DNA of 51,573 bases. Source: Acidobacteriota bacterium (lineage in GTDB: Bacteria > Acidobacteriota > Terriglobia > Terriglobales > Acidobacteriaceae). Location: NCBI GenBank assembly GCA_013288805.1, contig JABDBE010000019.1, positions 1 through 51,573 of the forward strand, in the 5' to 3' direction. Both the position numbers and the translations under genes were made by a program. This document shows, one piece after another, positions 7,176-16,290 of the stretch; position 1 is the first letter of the stretch, and each line of letters begins with the position of its first letter. The notes beneath the pieces were generated by a model that worked only from the letters and a program-made list of their open reading frames with translations, had not been told where the DNA came from and searched no databases.

Positions 7176-7772
7176 TCAGGCATGTGCTTCACTCATCTTG
7201 CTGATGATGTACTGCGTTGTTCCATAGCGAATTGCTAGGCTCCGAACGCTTGTTCCCGCTTTGCGGAGTCGCCGGATCTCTGTTACCTCGGTCGAAGCAA
7301 AACGGCGCAATGCAGGACGCCCAAGTCTCTTTCCGTTGCGACGGGCCATTTCAAGTCCCGCCTTCACGCGTGTTCTGAGCATCTCTCGCTCAAATTCCGC
7401 CACTGCGCCCAACACCTGAAACGTCAGTCGTCCCGCCGGCAAGGTTGTGTCCACGTTCTGCTTTAGTGCGACCAAGTCCACACCAAGGGATCTGCATTCC
7501 TCCGCGATACTCAGCAACTGCTTTAGAGATCGCGCGAGTCTGTCCAGAGCCCAGACCACTAAAACATCCACCCTGCGCTTGCGCACATCTGAAAGCAGAG
7601 AATCAAGCGCCGGTCTGCTCTCTTTTACGCCACTCTGGCCCGTATCTCGGTAGATTTTGTATTCCCATCCTCGCCGTGAAACGTATTCGGTGATTTCCGC
7701 CTCCTGCATTTGCGTTTCTTGCGACTTGGTTGAGCACCTCAAGTAAATGCCAGCAACACATTTTGCCTTCAT
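7176..7772 (-). CDS. serine recombinase (resolvase/invertase family)
   Basis: A 198-residue site-specific recombinase. The N-terminus has YLRCSTKSQ, a resolvase active-site motif with catalytic serine at about residue 14. The body has LVVWALDRLARSLKQLL and GRLTFQVLGAVAEFEREM, the conserved catalytic arginine region and E helix. The C-terminus ends in a short Hin-like helix-turn-helix (GTSVRSLAIRYGTTQYIISKM). The length fits small resolvases and invertases, not large serine integrases. ATG 7772 was chosen because GGGAGG lies five bases upstream. No res or inversion sites were recognised, so whether it served a transposon or a switch is open. Confidence 0.9.
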   Translation of the reverse strand: MKAKCVAGIYLRCSTKSQETQMQEAEITEYVSRRGWEYKIYRDTGQSGVKESRPALDSLLSDVRKRRVDVLVVWALDRLARSLKQLLSIAEECRSLGVDLVALKQNVDTTLPAGRLTFQVLGAVAEFEREMLRTRVKAGLEMARRNGKRLGRPALRRFASTEVTEIRRLRKAGTSVRSLAIRYGTTQYIISKMSEAHA

Positions 7773-8289
7773 GGCCACCTCCCTTTTGGAAGTGGTATTT
7801 TAGGAGCCCTTTTCGAAACATCGCAACTGTTCAGCGAAAAACAGGCCAAACCGCTCCCTTTTATGAGATCGCCGCCAGTTTTCACACTTTAGATTTTCGT
7901 CGCAGCTAACCGAAACTCCGAGCCTGGCAGTGATGGACAGCCAAAGCGAGAAAATGAGGTTAGACTGCCTGCTGCGTTTGTTATTAGTAAATGATGATCA
8001 TTTACTATTAAACGCCGAAGGTGCACGACGGGGATTTGGTTGTTCAGCCCACGCTGAATTTACTTGTAAACGCATTGCTCAATCTTGCGGAAAGCTCTGG
8101 CTTGAGCTTTGCTCCACCCCGTCGATGGCCGCCTCGTACGGCTCAATGAGTGAAAAATCATTGCACTCAGTGAGACTCAGCCTTGGGATTTTGAGTGTAA
8201 TGGCCTGATCTATATAGGGGATGTCAAGAACATTTTTCTCCCTCCACCGGGGGCGCGCAGAGTTCGCGCCATCCAGCCCTCTCGCCAAT
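7773..8289. other. intergenic, no supported gene
   Basis: No gene was found. A degenerate form of the dispersed 17-mer (GGGATTTTGAGTGTAAT) is at 8185-8201; related copies are at 7026-7042 and within the repeats at 12105 and 16308. Open frames here lack family-like composition. Confidence 0.5.
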
Positions 8290-8389
8290 GGAAGACGCTA
8301 GTCTGGTGTCGTGCCTGCAGTTGATTTTGGTTGTTCCATCTCAGCCGTGGCATCTTCATTTAGTAGCGACGACGCCGATCAGTTACGAA

Positions 8390-8600
8390 AACTAGCAAGC
8401 CCTGCGGTTGTACGGTGTCAACCATGGATCTATCTGAGGCTCGTGGCCTAATGCTTTTTCGGGTTGTCCGAGGGGGCATAGGGATTTCACAGAGACTGGG
8501 TGCTATCGGCACCGCGTTGTCTACAGGCCATTGTCATACTCACCCTCGAACCCGAGCGTCTCCAGTACCGACTGGCCACCACCAGAAAAGATCACCGGAG
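8390..8600 (-). ncRNA. candidate bridge RNA of the IS110-type element
   Basis: Downstream of the transposase stop on the same strand the sequence forms several compact hairpins, including CCAGT-CGGT-ACTGG and GGTGC-CGATA-GCACC separated by a single-stranded stretch. IS110-family elements encode a bridge RNA in a non-coding end that pairs with target and donor DNA; in IS1111 members it lies 3' of the transposase. Position and folding fit, but the binding loops were not matched to the element ends. Confidence 0.4.
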
Positions 8601-8626
8601 ATGGAAGGGCTCTTCACCCCAGACGC

Positions 8627-9694
8627 TCAAGCGGCTTGCGATTTCAGTTTTTCGGCGTCGAAGTTTTCTCCCTTCTTCCAAAGTGTCAGCGTAATGGCGG
8701 CAATCTTGCGTGCCAGCGTGAGCCGCGCCATAGTCGGCTTTATGCCTTGGGCCAGCGTCGCCTGGTAGAAGTCTTGGAAGGGCCCGGGGCGCACACTGGC
8801 CATGGTGGCCGCACCTTTGAATAGACCCTTCAGATCATGGTTGTGGTCTTTGTTCAGGCCCCGAATGCAAAGCAGTTTCTTCGAGCGTCGCACTTGACCT
8901 TCGACAAAACGGTATTCCGCGCTGGTGCGGGTTTCCAAGGCCAGTCCGCTATAGGCCCACAGTTGTCGCCTGCTGCGGAAACGATGCGGGGTCTGGATCA
9001 GAGCCACCGCCAGCGCCACTCGAATCGGTCCTAGATACGGAATCTGTCGCAGCTGGGCGGTGATCGTATGCTTGCGACTTTCCGCTAACAGCTCGCGGCG
9101 GGCTTGCTGCCGCAAGTGTTGCAACATGTCCAGCTGCTCATAAAGTCGCTCAGCTCGACGTCGCACCCCGGCTTCGCGGATCTTGGCCAGCCACTGAGCT
9201 CGATGTCGGCGGTAATAAACATCTCTGCCCGCACAGGGAATCGCCCAGCTGCGGTACACCGCCTTCAGCCGATTCATCACTCGCGACAGATCCTTGACGA
9301 TGGTGAGATAACTCCGCGATAGTTCTCGCAACATGCGCACTCCGGTCTCGCCGTGGTAGACCGGTTTGAGTTGGTTGCCGCGTAACAGCTCGGCCAGCTT
9401 CCGTGCATCGATGCGATCACTCTTGTTCCCGTCGTGGAGTAACGCATTCTTCCGCGGATTGCACACCACCAGTTTGTCGACGCGGGAGTGGAGCAGATCG
9501 TACAGCCAGGCGGACCAGGTTCCTTCTTCGAAGGTCACCGACAAAGTTCCGCGCAAGCCTGCAAAGAACTGAAGAATGGTCGCTGCTTTCGTCTTCAGGA
9601 TCGATTCCATGACCAACTTGCCGGTCGAATCCATGACCGCGACCACGATGGTTGCTTGATGAACGTCCAGCCCAATATACTTTTCATCGTTCAC
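8627..9694 (-). CDS. IS110-family DEDD transposase
   Basis: A 355-residue transposase. The N-terminal RuvC-like domain shows the acidic residues expected: Asp10 in YIGLDVH, Glu56/57 in TFEEGTWSAW, and Asp93/Asp96 in NKSDRIDARKL. A coiled central region is followed by the C-terminal transposase domain with IPYLGPIRVALAVAL and AYSGLALETRTS, containing the serine of the second active site. It starts with GTG 9694 behind AAAGGAG. The reading frame is complete, so the element may be active. Transposition proceeds by cut-and-paste-like recombination guided by a bridge RNA in studied members. Confidence 0.92.
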   Translation of the reverse strand: MNDEKYIGLDVHQATIVVAVMDSTGKLVMESILKTKAATILQFFAGLRGTLSVTFEEGTWSAWLYDLLHSRVDKLVVCNPRKNALLHDGNKSDRIDARKLAELLRGNQLKPVYHGETGVRMLRELSRSYLTIVKDLSRVMNRLKAVYRSWAIPCAGRDVYYRRHRAQWLAKIREAGVRRRAERLYEQLDMLQHLRQQARRELLAESRKHTITAQLRQIPYLGPIRVALAVALIQTPHRFRSRRQLWAYSGLALETRTSAEYRFVEGQVRRSKKLLCIRGLNKDHNHDLKGLFKGAATMASVRPGPFQDFYQATLAQGIKPTMARLTLARKIAAITLTLWKKGENFDAEKLKSQAA

Positions 9695-9744
9695 GAGGGT
9701 GCTCCTTTCTGTAGGTGATGATGCGAACGATCACAACCTACTCC

Positions 9745-9760
9745 AAAAGGGCGCCCTTTT
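9745..9760. other. perfect 16-bp palindrome upstream of the transposase
   Basis: AAAAGGGCGCCCTTTT is a perfect palindrome 51 bases upstream of the transposase start, between it and the convergent-reading end of the sulfatase region. In RNA it would form a stem with little loop. It could insulate the transposase from read-through or be a subterminal element feature. Confidence 0.45.
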
Positions 9761-9825
9761 ATAATGCGATTACGTAAACTATCCAGATTTCTCTCACTAG
9801 CGGTACGGGCTTCTTGTGATCGCAA

Positions 9826-11232
9826 TCATGCTGATTGCAAGGTTGATTTCTTATAGCCCTTGAAGTCCTCGCCGACCTTGATGTTGGGGTATTCCTTTAG
9901 ACTGCGCTGATATTCACCGATGAGTTTGAAACACGGCGCTAGTATCCAACCACAAGTCATGTCTGAGTTGAACAGATTATTGTCCTCGTGAGGATCGCTG
10001 GTCAGATCGTAGAACATAGGGAACTGCGACGCGATGTAGGGTTTCTCAAGGGCGGGAGTCTCCGTATAGCGGAAGATCGTCTTGTAGATTTTCCACTTGA
10101 TCGACAGCAACTCGCCGTCTATGCCGAAGAACATGTAACTGTCACGACCAGTCGTATTGCTCTTGCCTAACATGAAGGCCGAGGCGTCCACGCCGTCGAT
10201 GGGTCGATCCTTGGGCACGAGTTTCGACGCGCCCACCATCCCGGCCAACGTGGGCAGCCAGTCCACAGCGGCGAGCATCTCGTTGGTGACGACACCAGAG
10301 GGGACTTTTCCCGGCCAGCGGATTATTCCCGGCACCCGCATACTTCCCTCGAACGGCGTGTTCAGAAAATCGCCGCGCCAAGGCCCGTTCATACAACCCC
10401 CGAGTTGTGGCATGGCTCCGCCGCTCCCGTTGTCGCTGCTGAGGATGACGATGGTGTTGTCGTCGATGCCCGCTTCTTTGACGGCGTCCAGAATCTGACC
10501 GACGCGGTAGTCTATCTCGGCGACGATGTCGGCGTACAGGCCGCCGCGCTGGGTGGACTTGCCGACGAAATCCGGGTGGCCGATCACAGGTGGGTGCATC
10601 TCGGTGTAGCCAACGTAGACAAAGAAGGGCTGTTTCGCTGCCGCGTTCCGCTTGATGTACTCGACTGTCTTGGGGATGATGTAGTCCCCGTCGAAGATAG
10701 GCCGCACCTTTAGGTCAAACGGCATCACTGGGTTGGACGGCTCGCCCTTCTTTCCTTCCCAGATCATGGGCTCCGGCATGCCGCTTTCCTTGAACAAAGG
10801 CCACGCGGAATAACCGGCCTCATCGCTGCTGTTCTTGATTCCCCACCACTCGTCGAAGCCTTGATCGTTCGGCAGACGACCCTCGTGCTCGCCCACGTGC
10901 CACTTGCCGTACATTGCGGTGGCATAGCCGTCGTCAGAGAGGAGTTCGGCGATGGTGTATTCCCACGGCACGAGCCCAGAGAGCCCCTCTCCGGGCAAAG
11001 GCACCCTGATAGTTCCCGAGCGAACCGGATGCCGCCCGGTAAGAATGGCCGAGCGCGACGGCGTGCATTGGGCCTCGATGTTGTAGTTGTTGAACCGGAT
11101 GCCCTCGCTGGCGAACTTGTCGATTCGCGGCGTGGGTATCGTTCCACCGTACACCCCGAAAGTTCCCCAGCCGATGTTGTCTAACAGGACGAAGACAATG
11201 TTCGGTCGAGTCTTTTTCGTTTGTATTGCCAT
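9826..11232 (-). CDS. arylsulfatase-family enzyme
   Basis: A 468-residue type I sulfatase (alkaline-phosphatase superfamily). The N-terminal NIVFVLLDNIGWG carries a metal-binding aspartate, and CTPSR at residues 56-60 is the sulfatase signature whose cysteine is converted to formylglycine. GRHPVRSG, YGKWHVGE and SSDNGSGG are further active-site blocks. It would hydrolyse a sulfate ester; the substrate is not evident. There is no signal peptide, so it is probably cytoplasmic unless exported otherwise. No formylglycine-generating enzyme is in the window. The IS element lies just beyond its stop codon without disrupting it. GGAGGAGAAAAG is upstream of the ATG. Confidence 0.9.
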   Translation of the reverse strand: MAIQTKKTRPNIVFVLLDNIGWGTFGVYGGTIPTPRIDKFASEGIRFNNYNIEAQCTPSRSAILTGRHPVRSGTIRVPLPGEGLSGLVPWEYTIAELLSDDGYATAMYGKWHVGEHEGRLPNDQGFDEWWGIKNSSDEAGYSAWPLFKESGMPEPMIWEGKKGEPSNPVMPFDLKVRPIFDGDYIIPKTVEYIKRNAAAKQPFFVYVGYTEMHPPVIGHPDFVGKSTQRGGLYADIVAEIDYRVGQILDAVKEAGIDDNTIVILSSDNGSGGAMPQLGGCMNGPWRGDFLNTPFEGSMRVPGIIRWPGKVPSGVVTNEMLAAVDWLPTLAGMVGASKLVPKDRPIDGVDASAFMLGKSNTTGRDSYMFFGIDGELLSIKWKIYKTIFRYTETPALEKPYIASQFPMFYDLTSDPHEDNNLFNSDMTCGWILAPCFKLIGEYQRSLKEYPNIKVGEDFKGYKKSTLQSA

Positions 11233-11457
11233 CGTCTTTTCTCCTCCGCAGCCCGTGTGAACGGAGCCAATTTTAGGCCCCTGTGCCAGCCCCAGCTACT
11301 GTAAGAATCGACAGTTCCAACGATTTTTTCTGACGCTCCAAAACCTCGCAACGACACCGTAAGGACCTTAAGTGGCGTAATATCGCGATAGCACTCATCA
11401 TGGGGTCAATAAGCGCTATCGGAGAAAGCAGCGCGGTACAATAACGCCTGGTGACTT

Positions 11458-12039
11458 ATGCTGCGCCTGTTGGGTTTCGTGGTCATTGTAATCATTTGGG
11501 GCGAAATGGCTCCCTGGGCCATGTTAGTCGTCGCGATTTTGTTGGTTGGGTGGCTTTTGCTAAGACCAGCACCGCTATCCAAGACTCATGGACTGCGCAC
11601 TGATGACGAACAGCTTAGGGTTACCGACGCTGGGAGCGGGTTCCTGAGCGCAATTCCCCTGCTGAATGCTGTCTACTGCGTAAACTGCGATTTAGTCACC
11701 AACAGTCCCCATGATGCGTGCGGTGTTTGCGGCAGCCACTCTGTGGTCGCGGTTTCACGAATGTGGCAACTCACGCTAGCGGAAGCACCGACGAATGCCC
11801 CAAGATACAAAGTAAGCTTTACCGTTGATGTACGCGAAATTCCGGCAAACGGATTAAACGAGAGCACCAAATTGATAAGCCGCTTAGCCGAGTTAGGTGG
11901 AGTTGTGAAAACCCTTCACATCAAAGTGGACCCTATATTCAGTAATGCGACCCCTAGTGATGCTAAGACCGACGTGCGAATGCCCGCGAGGCGAACCGCG
12001 ACCAGCGCGTTGCAACAAGTTCGTCGTCAAGCGTCTTAG
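11458..12039 (+). CDS. membrane-anchored zinc-ribbon protein, unknown function
   Basis: A 193-residue protein with one or two N-terminal hydrophobic segments (residues 3-37), then a cytoplasmic or periplasmic region with CVNC and CGVC about 15 residues apart, a rubredoxin- or ribbon-like zinc site. The rest is mixed alpha/beta with no recognised domain. It is divergent from the sulfatase with about 225 bp between. Function unknown. Confidence 0.65.
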   Translation: MLRLLGFVVIVIIWGEMAPWAMLVVAILLVGWLLLRPAPLSKTHGLRTDDEQLRVTDAGSGFLSAIPLLNAVYCVNCDLVTNSPHDACGVCGSHSVVAVSRMWQLTLAEAPTNAPRYKVSFTVDVREIPANGLNESTKLISRLAELGGVVKTLHIKVDPIFSNATPSDAKTDVRMPARRTATSALQQVRRQAS

Positions 12040-12087
12040 TTAGCAGCCCACCCAGCAAATATCTGACTCACAGGGCAATAGCGGCTA

Positions 12088-12156
12088 ACTGTCGATAAAT
12101 CGCGATTACGCTCAAAACCCCAATTGCTAGCTGAACAGACGGCGCAAACTTGCGCT
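12088..12156 (-). repeat. dispersed direct repeat R1, upstream of the TonB receptor
   Basis: Positions 12105-12156 match 16308-16359 at 51 of 52 bases; weaker similarity extends upstream to 12088. The unit contains the 17-mer GGGGTTTTGAGCGTAAT (minus strand) and a perfect inverted repeat GCGCAA-AC-TTGCGC. It is directly followed by the 27-bp repeat. The two copies bracket the receptor gene. Confidence 0.8.
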
Positions 12157-12183
12157 ATTGATTCCATGACAATGTCGGCTCCC
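12157..12183 (+). repeat. 27-bp dispersed repeat, copy 2
   Basis: Same 27-mer as 384-410 with one substitution, here directly joined to the 3' end of repeat R1 and about 90 bp before the intron remnant. Confidence 0.8.
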
Positions 12184-12270
12184 CCGCTCGACTCATCGTC
12201 CGCTGGCTGCCTCCCGTTCGCATCTACCATCCTTATCCTCTCCGCCGCATGGGCGTTGTCACTAAGGTAA

Positions 12271-12343
12271 GAGCCGGATGCGGGAAAGCCGCCTGTCCGG
12301 ATCCGTGGAGGGGGTTATGAGCAATCATGATCCCTACTCCGAC
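12271..12343 (+). mobile_element. group II intron remnant (domains V and VI)
   Basis: Positions 12271-12303 have the form of domain V: GAGCCGGA pairing with TCCGGATC, an upper stem GCGG/CCGC capped by a GAAA-type loop, and a two-base bulge. Next, 12307-12340 forms a domain VI hairpin (GGAG..TTATGA-GCAA-TCATGA..CTCC) with bulged A at 12336. The sequence then reaches GAC at 12343, fitting the 3' AY rule seven bases after the bulged A. No reverse transcriptase or domains I-IV are present upstream, so the intron is a 3' fragment. One lower-stem mismatch exists. Confidence 0.7.
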
Positions 12344-12387
12344 TCTCCCGAGCCGGTTGGTTGGATCAGCACCACCAACTTTACTCG
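12325..12387 (-). repeat. 64-bp inverted dispersed repeat, copy 2
   Basis: Inverted counterpart of 416-479. It starts in the 3' arm of intron domain VI and runs 44 bases past the predicted intron end, through a hairpin with arms GTTGGTTGG and ACCAAC. Confidence 0.8.
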
Positions 12388-12652
12388 ACCACACGCTGCA
12401 TCTGTTTCGACTCCAAGTAGGACGGCTCTGGCACCGCGCACTTTTGCGTCGTAGCCAGACCAGCCGTATCCCTTGGGATCGGATGCATCGCATCCCGCCG
12501 GAGACCGGCATTCTCATCCCATCTGGTTACATCAAACATTCCAGCCCATGTTCCATAAAAGCTAGATTTCGCCCAACTTAGTTACTTCTATATTGGGGGT
12601 GATTCGGGCCCAAGCCAATCGGCTTCTTCGCGTTCGCGCTTGCTTGTTGACC

Positions 12653-12689
12653 TTAACTATGGTTAACTACAACAAATAACCCTTGGTTA
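12653..12689. promoter_or_regulatory. tandem palindromic operators upstream of the TonB receptor
   Basis: TTAAC-TATG-GTTAA (12653-12666) and TAACC-CTT-GGTTA (12677-12689) are two inverted repeats built from the same GGTTAA half-site. Their centres are about 23-24 bp apart, near two helical turns, which suggests one dimeric regulator bound twice. They lie 40-76 bp before the receptor start. Confidence 0.5.
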
Positions 12690-12728
12690 ATTTGAGCAAG
12701 ACAAGGAGCATTCGCATTTGTAGGCCAC

Positions 12729-15700
12729 ATGAGCGAAGAATCCATTTCGCGGGTACGCTGCTTCGCTCTTCTTGTGTTGTGCGTGGCATGTCTCCTTCCG
12801 GCGGAAGCTCTAGGGCAGGGCGAAACCACAAGTGCCATCGTTGGCGAAGTAAGGGACCCAACCAGGGCAGTTGTGCCGAGCGTCATCGTAACGGTCACAA
12901 ATCACGAGACCGGCCTCAAGCGTAGCGTCCAGACCGATGAAGCTGGCCGATTCAATTTCCCACAGTTGAAGCCGGGCACGTACTCGGTCAAAGCGGAAGC
13001 ACCGGGTTTCGAACCGAAGCAAAATGACAATGTCGTTTCGGGCCTGGGGCAGAAGCAAACGGTGGATTTTACGCTAAAGGTAGCCCGATCCAATGAGCTC
13101 GTCGAAGTAAGCAGTGAATCCGCAGTCATCAACCCAGAAAACGCGAACACATCCACGACTCTGAATGCGCCGGCACTGGAAAATCTGCCGAATCCAGGCG
13201 GTGATTTAACCTACCCGCTGCAGTTTGCGCCCGGAGCGCTGATCAACACGGCTGGCAGCAGCAATGACTTCGTCGGCGGCTCAAACGGGTACGGCAACGT
13301 GGAGTTTAACGGACTCCCCGCCCTTTCGAACGGTTACATCGTCGACGGTCTGGAAACGAATGACCCGCTCACCAATCTCAACAGCGGCCTTTCAACCAAC
13401 CTAGTCCTGGGGTTGAATTCGATTTCAGAAGTGACCGTCAACACTCTTTCCTATTCAGTGGATCAGGGACGCTATGGAGCATCGCAAGTTGACTACGTCA
13501 CCAAGTCGGGCACGAATCAGTTTCATGGCAATCTTTACGAACTGTGGAATGGTTCGCTGCTGAATGCGGCGGACTATTTTACGAATGCGACACCTGGAAA
13601 TCACAAGCCGCGATCCACGGTGAATCATTTTGGAGGAAGTCTGGGGGGACCGATTGAGCACGACAAGCTGTTTTTCTTCTTCGACAGCGAGTGGGTGCGC
13701 ATCGCGCTGCCCATCGTTACACCGACGATCGTCCCAACTCCCGCATTCCAGCAATACGTCTTGCAACAACTTCCGTTAGGTCTGACCGGTACAAACGGCA
13801 ACATCATTTACCCGGCTGCACCGCAGGAAGTGCCGTTCTATCGACAGATGTTCTCTCTCTACCAAAATACTGGAGGCACGCCCACTGCGATACTCGGTTG
13901 CCCGATCGCTGCTGGTTGCGCGAACCGGCAGAGCGTCTCGCACTCTGGCGACGACCACGAACAGGTGCAAACCGCCCGCGTCGACTACAACATCAACCAA
14001 AAGGATACGACCTGGTTTCGTTTCCAGGCCGACACCGGACTGCAAGCCGCGTGGACAGACCCCATCAACCCGCTCTTCAATGCGCTTTCGCCGCAGCCTC
14101 TCTATTCGTTTGCGGCAGGACACACCCACGTCTTCTCACAGAACCTGGTGAACTACTTCAATCCCGCTTTCTCCTGGTACGAGAGCTTGTTCGGGCCAAG
14201 CGACTTTCAGAAGACACTCTCGGCTTTCCCGATCGTATTGCAGGGCAGCGGCGCGAACCCATTCACGCCCATCGGTGGGCTTGACAACACCTGGATGCAA
14301 GGTCGACGCGCATCTCGATTTTTCATTAATGACAATCTTGCCTGGAGCCATGGCGCTCACGAACTGCGATTTGGAACCAACACTCGAATCTTCCGTCTGA
14401 ATGACTATGACTTCGGGGAAGGCACAGTTCCCACCGTGATTTATGCGAGCCTGCAGCAATTCATTCATGGAGTGGCGAACACAGCTTCGAAGACGTTCCC
14501 TACCAACGCAAACGAGCCCTTCAATTTTCTGAATCTCGATCTCTACGCGCAAGACACCTGGAAAGTAACGCGCCAACTGACCTGGACGTTCGGCCTGCGC
14601 GATACCTTCAACTCCAATCCGCTGAATCCGCACGATCAAGTTGCCCGACTTCGCGGCTCTTTCAGTTCCATCTCACATGATGTCGATCAACCGCTCAACG
14701 CGGCCATCCAGACTAATCTTGGCAATCTGTTCTCTTCCACGCCGGTGGCCATTCTGCAACCGAGAACGGCGATTGCGTGGCAGTTCGAGCCAAAAACGGT
14801 ACTCCGCAGCGGTTTCGGGATTTTCAGTGACATCTTGCCGGGCAGCGTAGCCGATCTGATCGGTATCAATCCTCCCTACGACAAGACGTTCCAGGGAGGA
14901 CTGCTTGGCACGGTCGGCACAGTTGGGTCCGCGGGCTGCAGCCCGGTCGGATGTACAGCAATCGCGCCGGGAGTGACCAACAGCGCGGTCGACGCAACCA
15001 TCACTGCGAATCAGATCTTTGCGTCAGGATTTCCCCGAGGTCTGCTTTCGTGCGCATCGCCCCAGGCAAATCCCGCAAATTGTCTTCCACCAGTCGCGAT
15101 CACGGCTATCCCGGATGGCAAACTACACGCTCCGTATTTTATGCAGTGGAGCCTGGGACTGGAACATCAATTCGGAACGACGGCCAGCTTACAGGCCCAA
15201 TACGTGGGCACGCGTGCCGTGAACCAGCCTTACTCGACACAAGTCAATGGCTATCAAACCGTCTGTCAAGGTTGTTTTGCGCCATTCCCCTACATGCAGC
15301 CTACTGATCCACGGTTTGGCGCAGTCACGCAGTTCTCGACCGGTGCAAACAGTCACTACAACGGCCTTCAAGTGACGGCCGCAAAACGCCTCGGACACGG
15401 CCTGCAGGGACAGATCAATTACACCTTCAGCCGTTGTATGGATACGGTCTCGAACGGCGGATTCCTGCAATTTTCCGGTGGAGGAATTCTTTCCCCCTTG
15501 CCCGGAGAACTCGCCCGCGACTACGGTCCTTGCGACTATGACATCCGGCACAATCTCAATGGCCAGTACGTATATCAGTTGCCGGTGAAGGTGCGGAATC
15601 ATTCTCTGGGCTACGCGCTGAACGGCTGGCAGATTTCTGGAACCGCATTCTGGCACAGCGGCGTCCCGTTCTCCGTCCTAAGCACGCCCTATTCCGCCGG

Positions 15701-16208
15701 TGGTAATGGCATTGTGCAGGGCAGTGGGCCGCAGTTTGCCAGCGTTGTTCCCGGCCTTCCGCTATATGAACATCATCCGGTTCCAGGCGTCACGCAGCCA
15801 GGAACATTGCAGTGGCTCAATCCGGGCGCGTTCGTCTCGACCGTTGATCCCAGCACCGGGCAATGTTATGGCGGGGACAGCCCCCAGAGCTGCCAATTCG
15901 GAAACCTCGGCCGCAACTTACTGCGTGGTCCTGATTTTTTCTGGAGCGATTTTTATCTGACCAAATGGTTTGCCTTGACTGAACATGTAAAGCTGCGCTT
16001 TGAGGGGCAGTTCTTTAATGTCTTCAACCATCCAAATTTCAGCCTGCCAAGCGTAGTGGAAGCCGGTATTCCGGGAAATCCTTCCACGCAAACTGGATTC
16101 GGAGCGCTCACGTCCACGACTTCTCCGCCGACCGGATTGCTCGGAGTTGGTTTAGGTGGCGATAGCACTCCACGCATGATCGCATTCCAGGCACGGCTGG
16201 AGTTCTGA
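12729..16208 (+). CDS. TonB-dependent receptor, Oar-like, with carboxypeptidase-regulatory domain
   Basis: A 1159-residue outer-membrane protein. A signal peptide (about residues 1-30, ending PAEALGQ) precedes a CarboxypepD_reg-like beta-sandwich (about 33-115: AIVGEVRDPTRAVVPSVIVT, ETG, DEAGRFNFPQLKPGTYSVKA). A plug domain follows (IVDGLETNDPLTN, TVNTLSYSVDQGRYGASQV) and then a long beta-barrel ending in phenylalanine, as usual for BAM substrates. Oar-type receptors are greatly expanded in Acidobacteriota and import large or complex organic ligands using TonB energy; this ligand is unknown. It is monocistronic, has a weak Shine-Dalgarno, is preceded by two palindromic operators and is bracketed by direct repeats at 12105 and 16308, so it may have moved as a unit. 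Confidence 0.95.
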   Translation: MSEESISRVRCFALLVLCVACLLPAEALGQGETTSAIVGEVRDPTRAVVPSVIVTVTNHETGLKRSVQTDEAGRFNFPQLKPGTYSVKAEAPGFEPKQNDNVVSGLGQKQTVDFTLKVARSNELVEVSSESAVINPENANTSTTLNAPALENLPNPGGDLTYPLQFAPGALINTAGSSNDFVGGSNGYGNVEFNGLPALSNGYIVDGLETNDPLTNLNSGLSTNLVLGLNSISEVTVNTLSYSVDQGRYGASQVDYVTKSGTNQFHGNLYELWNGSLLNAADYFTNATPGNHKPRSTVNHFGGSLGGPIEHDKLFFFFDSEWVRIALPIVTPTIVPTPAFQQYVLQQLPLGLTGTNGNIIYPAAPQEVPFYRQMFSLYQNTGGTPTAILGCPIAAGCANRQSVSHSGDDHEQVQTARVDYNINQKDTTWFRFQADTGLQAAWTDPINPLFNALSPQPLYSFAAGHTHVFSQNLVNYFNPAFSWYESLFGPSDFQKTLSAFPIVLQGSGANPFTPIGGLDNTWMQGRRASRFFINDNLAWSHGAHELRFGTNTRIFRLNDYDFGEGTVPTVIYASLQQFIHGVANTASKTFPTNANEPFNFLNLDLYAQDTWKVTRQLTWTFGLRDTFNSNPLNPHDQVARLRGSFSSISHDVDQPLNAAIQTNLGNLFSSTPVAILQPRTAIAWQFEPKTVLRSGFGIFSDILPGSVADLIGINPPYDKTFQGGLLGTVGTVGSAGCSPVGCTAIAPGVTNSAVDATITANQIFASGFPRGLLSCASPQANPANCLPPVAITAIPDGKLHAPYFMQWSLGLEHQFGTTASLQAQYVGTRAVNQPYSTQVNGYQTVCQGCFAPFPYMQPTDPRFGAVTQFSTGANSHYNGLQVTAAKRLGHGLQGQINYTFSRCMDTVSNGGFLQFSGGGILSPLPGELARDYGPCDYDIRHNLNGQYVYQLPVKVRNHSLGYALNGWQISGTAFWHSGVPFSVLSTPYSAGGNGIVQGSGPQFASVVPGLPLYEHHPVPGVTQPGTLQWLNPGAFVSTVDPSTGQCYGGDSPQSCQFGNLGRNLLRGPDFFWSDFYLTKWFALTEHVKLRFEGQFFNVFNHPNFSLPSVVEAGIPGNPSTQTGFGALTSTTSPPTGLLGVGLGGDSTPRMIAFQARLEF

Positions 16209-16290
16209 ACATTCTAAAGATGAGGTGGCGATGCGTTCTCAGCGTTGCATCGGAGGATCTGAGCGGTCTGAAGAGCGCCACAAATAAGAG

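Larger units (their letters stand above)
8290..9790 (-). mobile_element. IS110/IS1111-type insertion sequence (ends estimated)
   Basis: The transposase at 8627-9694 is intact. About 340 bp of structured non-coding sequence lies downstream of it and a short segment lies upstream, before the sulfatase stop at 9826. No terminal inverted repeats or target duplications could be defined, as is usual for this family, so the boundaries are approximate. The long 3' flank suggests the IS1111 arrangement. Confidence 0.6.

Noticed and set aside
8290-9825. terminal inverted repeats of the IS element
   Set aside because: None could be identified; the IS110 family usually lacks them, so the boundaries are given as approximate.
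12088-12156. R1/R2 as 38-bp Tn3-type inverted ends (start GGGG)
   Set aside because: Similarity continues about 35 bp past the GGGG on the outer side in both copies, and they are direct, not inverted, so they are not simple transposon ends.
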